NCBI GenBank assembly: GCA_934457145.1
Contig: CAKSHP010000008.1
Coordinates: 1-64,000 of the forward strand
Length of the DNA stretch: 64,000 bases
Direction: 5' to 3'
From: an uncultured Clostridia bacterium
GTDB lineage: Bacteria > Bacillota > Clostridia > UBA1381 > UMGS1253
The notes under the pieces were generated by a model, which did no database searches, was not told the DNA's origin, and saw only the letters and a list, made by a program, of their open reading frames with translations. Position numbers and translations under genes: made by a program. Positions 61,773 to 64,000 of this stretch are shown here, piece after piece. How positions within the stretch are numbered: the first letter of the stretch is position 1; each line of letters opens with the position of its first letter.

Positions 61773-63002
61773 TTAACCTCTCTTTTTTCTGTATTTGGAT
61801 GGATTTTCTCCATATTGATTTTTAAATATTTTTCTGAAAAAACTTTCGTTATCGTATCCGATTTCGGTTATGATCTCTGAAATCGGCAGGTCTGTATTGA
61901 TAAGCTTATCTGCCGCAGCTTCGCACCTTTTCGCCTGAAGTTCTTTTATAAAAGATCTGCCTTTTATTTTTTTAACAATCTCTCCCGTATAACCTTCGCA
62001 ATAGGAAAGCATTTGTGACAGCTGTTTTAAATTTGCGGTTTTAATGTTTTCTTTAATATAGCTGTCAATTGTGTTTATATAAAAATCAAGCTTTCTGTTT
62101 TGAGTGTATTCGTCTGATGTGTCAATAAAATTTAAAACATCGGTTCTTTGAGGAATGGAGGGAGCGGCGCCCTTTTTTAAAACCGCACAGGCGGCTGCGG
62201 CAGAGGAAAGTTTTAACACCTTTCGCATGTCGTTTCCTCTTGAAATTTCCGCTGCAAAATAACCTGTAAAAGTGTCGCCGGCGGCAGTTGTGTCAACAGC
62301 GTCAACCTTATATGCCGGCTGGTAAATTTTTTCTTTATCGTCTGTATAAACGCATCCTTTGCTTCCTAAAGTCAGCATAATTTTAAGATGCGGATATTTG
62401 TTTTTTATTTGATTTATGCCCTCAAAATCGGTTTCAAATCCCGAAATTTCTTTCATTTCAACTTCGTTTAAAACAAGATATGTAATCATATTTAAATCGA
62501 TTTTATCAATTTTTTCGTTAAACGGCGACGGATTAAATATTATGCGCATACCTTTTTGATATGCTTTTTTTGCGATGTAGTCAACATTGCTTATTTCGTT
62601 TTGAAGCAAAACAATATCTTCGCTGTCAAAATCATTTATCACGCTGTCTATATATTCTTTGCTGACCATATCATTCGAGCCGGGAAAAATAAAGATTGAG
62701 TTTTCCGCATTTTCGCTCAGCTGAATAACCGCATGCCCGTTCTTTTCGCTTACTTTTTTGATATATGAAATATCAACATTATTTTCTTTTAATATGTCTG
62801 TAAGCATATCGCTGTCATATCCGACGCATCCGGCATGATAAACCAAAGCGCCCGCTTTTGCTGCCGCAACCGATTGGTTAAGTCCTTTGCCGCCGGGGAA
62901 GAATTCGAGTTTATATGCAGTTTCGGTTTCTCCGGGATTAACAATATGGTTAAGCGAATAAACATAATCTATGTTGCATGAACCGAAGTTAAGAATTTTC
63001 AA
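61773..63002 (-). CDS. PfkB-type carbohydrate kinase fused to an AraC DNA-binding domain
   Basis: A 409-residue fusion. Residues 1-300 form a ribokinase-like PfkB kinase: FGSCNIDYVYSLNHIVNPGET, GGKGLNQSVAAAKAGA, and DTTAAGDTFTGYFAAE with the catalytic Asp. Residues about 310-409 form an AraC double helix-turn-helix (LKQLSQMLSYCEGYTGEIVKKIKG, ISEIITEIGYDNESFFRKIFKNQYGENPSKYR). The TTG at 63002 is chosen because AGGGTGA lies six bases upstream and kinases start KILNFGS. It is likely an enzyme that also regulates its own nucleoside-salvage operon. No frameshift separates the halves. Confidence 0.9.
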   Translation of the reverse strand: MKILNFGSCNIDYVYSLNHIVNPGETETAYKLEFFPGGKGLNQSVAAAKAGALVYHAGCVGYDSDMLTDILKENNVDISYIKKVSEKNGHAVIQLSENAENSIFIFPGSNDMVSKEYIDSVINDFDSEDIVLLQNEISNVDYIAKKAYQKGMRIIFNPSPFNEKIDKIDLNMITYLVLNEVEMKEISGFETDFEGINQIKNKYPHLKIMLTLGSKGCVYTDDKEKIYQPAYKVDAVDTTAAGDTFTGYFAAEISRGNDMRKVLKLSSAAAACAVLKKGAAPSIPQRTDVLNFIDTSDEYTQNRKLDFYINTIDSYIKENIKTANLKQLSQMLSYCEGYTGEIVKKIKGRSFIKELQAKRCEAAADKLINTDLPISEIITEIGYDNESFFRKIFKNQYGENPSKYRKKRG

Positions 63003-63020
63003 TTTAATCACCCTGATATA

Positions 63021-63042
63021 ATGATAACATTTTTTTTATCAT
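63021..63042 (-). promoter_or_regulatory. Inverted repeat upstream of the kinase-AraC gene
   Basis: ATGATAA and TTATCAT are perfect arms separated by eight bases, 19 bases ahead of the start. It may be an operator for the fused AraC domain, but AT-rich sequence makes chance likely. Confidence 0.3.
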
Positions 63043-63131
63043 AAAAACAAGAACTTTTTTTATAAAAAAACAGACCAAATCCAATATTTTAAAGAGCGTG
63101 AAAACAAGTTAAGACTGTTTTGTGTTTTATA

Positions 63132-63167
63132 CATAAAAAAACGGCAGCAAAATCACTTTGCCGCCGC
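63132..63167 (-). terminator. Terminator of the carboxypeptidase gene
   Basis: CGGCAGCAAA/TTTGCCGCCG stem (one mismatch) at 63142-63166; on the minus strand it ends in a T run made by the plus-strand As at 63135-63141. It follows the VanY-type stop. Confidence 0.7.
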
Positions 63168-63183
63168 TTGCGTTTTAGATGTA

Positions 63184-64000
63184 TTATTTAAATTCGTTTA
63201 CAGTCATGTATCTTGCATAAAACTCCTCATAGGTGTTTATGCCTTCGTCATGGATTTTCTTTGCAATATCCGTGCCTACATATCTGTAGTGCCACGGCTC
63301 ATATGCATATCCCGTGATCCATTCTTTGCCTTTCGGATATCTTAAAATAAATCCGTATTCATATGCGTGTTTTTGCAGCCAGCTGTATTCGGCTGTTGTT
63401 TCAAATGCGGTTCTTGTTGAGTTTATATCAACAGCCAGTCCCGTCTGATGCTCGGAATAACCCGGTCTTGCGGAATAATTGTCTGCATTAACTTTTCCGG
63501 TTGTTCTTAATTTGTTATTGTATAGATTGCTTTGATAGTTTTCGGTTCTGTATGCTGAAATAACCTTAAGCGTAAGTCCTGATTTTTTAGCCGCGTCCGA
63601 CATTTGCACGAACTTTTCATAAGCAACTTTTGCAAGCAAATATTGTTTTCCGTCGTTTACGGTATAGCTTCTGTTCATGTTAACAAGGTTATACTGGCTA
63701 AAACCCGACGGCAGCTTGTTATATTTATTAACCAAAACCAAAAGCATATAAGGCTGCTCAATAGTAGCCACATTTTCATAAAACGGGCGGTATAATCCCA
63801 TGTTTGCTCTGTAAATAATATCGTCCATGCTTAAATACGGCGTGCTTGTGTGATAGCCTATGTATGCCTGAAATTTTTCGGGATAAAAATTGCTTCTTGT
63901 GCGCATGCTTAGCACATCGCCTACAGCCTTGTGATAATTGGTGCATGAAAACTGTTTTTGTATGTTTAATCTGTTGTTGTCACATGAAATATTGTTGGGG
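63184..64000 (-). CDS. D-alanyl-D-alanine carboxypeptidase (VanY/M15B), partial
   Basis: The reading frame is open to the right edge, so the N-terminus is outside the window; about 271 residues are visible. The M15B zinc-peptidase core is complete: ISAYRTENYQSNLYN, SARPGYSEHQTGLAVDIN with the His and Asp zinc ligands, and YEPWHYRYVG with the catalytic Glu and last His. Upstream residues GDVLSMRTRSNFYPEKFQAYIGYH belong to a further N-terminal region of unknown kind. It trims peptidoglycan stem peptides, outside the membrane by family knowledge. Confidence 0.9.
   Translation of the reverse strand, partial: PNNISCDNNRLNIQKQFSCTNYHKAVGDVLSMRTRSNFYPEKFQAYIGYHTSTPYLSMDDIIYRANMGLYRPFYENVATIEQPYMLLVLVNKYNKLPSGFSQYNLVNMNRSYTVNDGKQYLLAKVAYEKFVQMSDAAKKSGLTLKVISAYRTENYQSNLYNNKLRTTGKVNADNYSARPGYSEHQTGLAVDINSTRTAFETTAEYSWLQKHAYEYGFILRYPKGKEWITGYAYEPWHYRYVGTDIAKKIHDEGINTYEEFYARYMTVNEFK

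Overview
The window reads as a chromosomal segment of an anaerobic, AT-rich Firmicute of the class Clostridia. The evidence is strong AGGAGG-type ribosome binding sites, sigma-A-like promoters with 17-base spacers, an S-layer-homology protein, a ferredoxin-dependent 2-oxoacid oxidoreductase, a glycyl-radical activase, formate-tetrahydrofolate ligase, ArgR, and a nusB-xseA-xseB-ispA cluster. Several sugar-processing genes (NagB, GH29 fucosidase, three xylose-isomerase-like epimerases, two Gfo/Idh/MocA oxidoreductases, an SGNH esterase, three polysaccharide deacetylases) suggest a glycan-degrading gut or rumen-type lifestyle; the species cannot be named from sequence alone.

Layout. 1-453: five tRNA genes (Gly, Arg, His, Gln, Lys) followed by terminator-like hairpins and a 3' gene fragment. 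1.2-3.0 kb: SLH protein. 3.3-6.6 kb: P-loop ATPase plus the four-subunit 2-oxoacid:ferredoxin oxidoreductase. 6.6-9.2 kb: cupin, DeoR regulator, MFS transporter. 9.3-13.9 kb: minus-strand sugar operon (two epimerases, an oxidoreductase, nagB) facing an AraC regulator across a promoter region with clear direct-repeat operator candidates. 14-19 kb: FAD oxidoreductase, MurJ and a DUF5693-like membrane protein. 19.3-20.3 kb: broken ECF-like/GGDEF gene. 20.4-25.7 kb: alpha/beta hydrolase, P-type ATPase with a small alarmone synthetase, SGNH hydrolase.

25.7-29.1 kb holds the most unusual locus: a divergent AraC regulator and an operon encoding only the C-terminal third of a glycyl radical enzyme (radical-glycine loop intact, catalytic-cysteine half absent), a short-chain dehydrogenase and a complete radical-SAM activase. 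A tRNA-Leu follows. 29.5-31.7 kb: epimerase and oxidoreductase. 31.7-38.3 kb: housekeeping block fhs-tsaE-tsaB-rpiB-nusB-xseA-xseB-ispA-PAP2. 38.3-42 kb: flippase, lipoprotein, deacetylase lipoprotein. 42.1-45.3 kb: minus-strand fucosidase-nadK-argR-DUF5662.

45.4-49.7 kb: TraX-like protein, then a four-gene membrane/zinc-ribbon operon of unknown role. 49.8-54.8 kb: giant secreted multidomain deacetylase, with a smaller paralogue at 58.3-60.8 kb. Between them lie a GntR-ABC transporter operon with a clear operator palindrome and a DEDDh exonuclease. 60.9-63.0 kb: nucleoside hydrolase with a kinase fused to an AraC DNA-binding domain. A VanY-type carboxypeptidase runs off the right edge. I saw no CRISPR array, insertion sequence, phage genes or rRNA.
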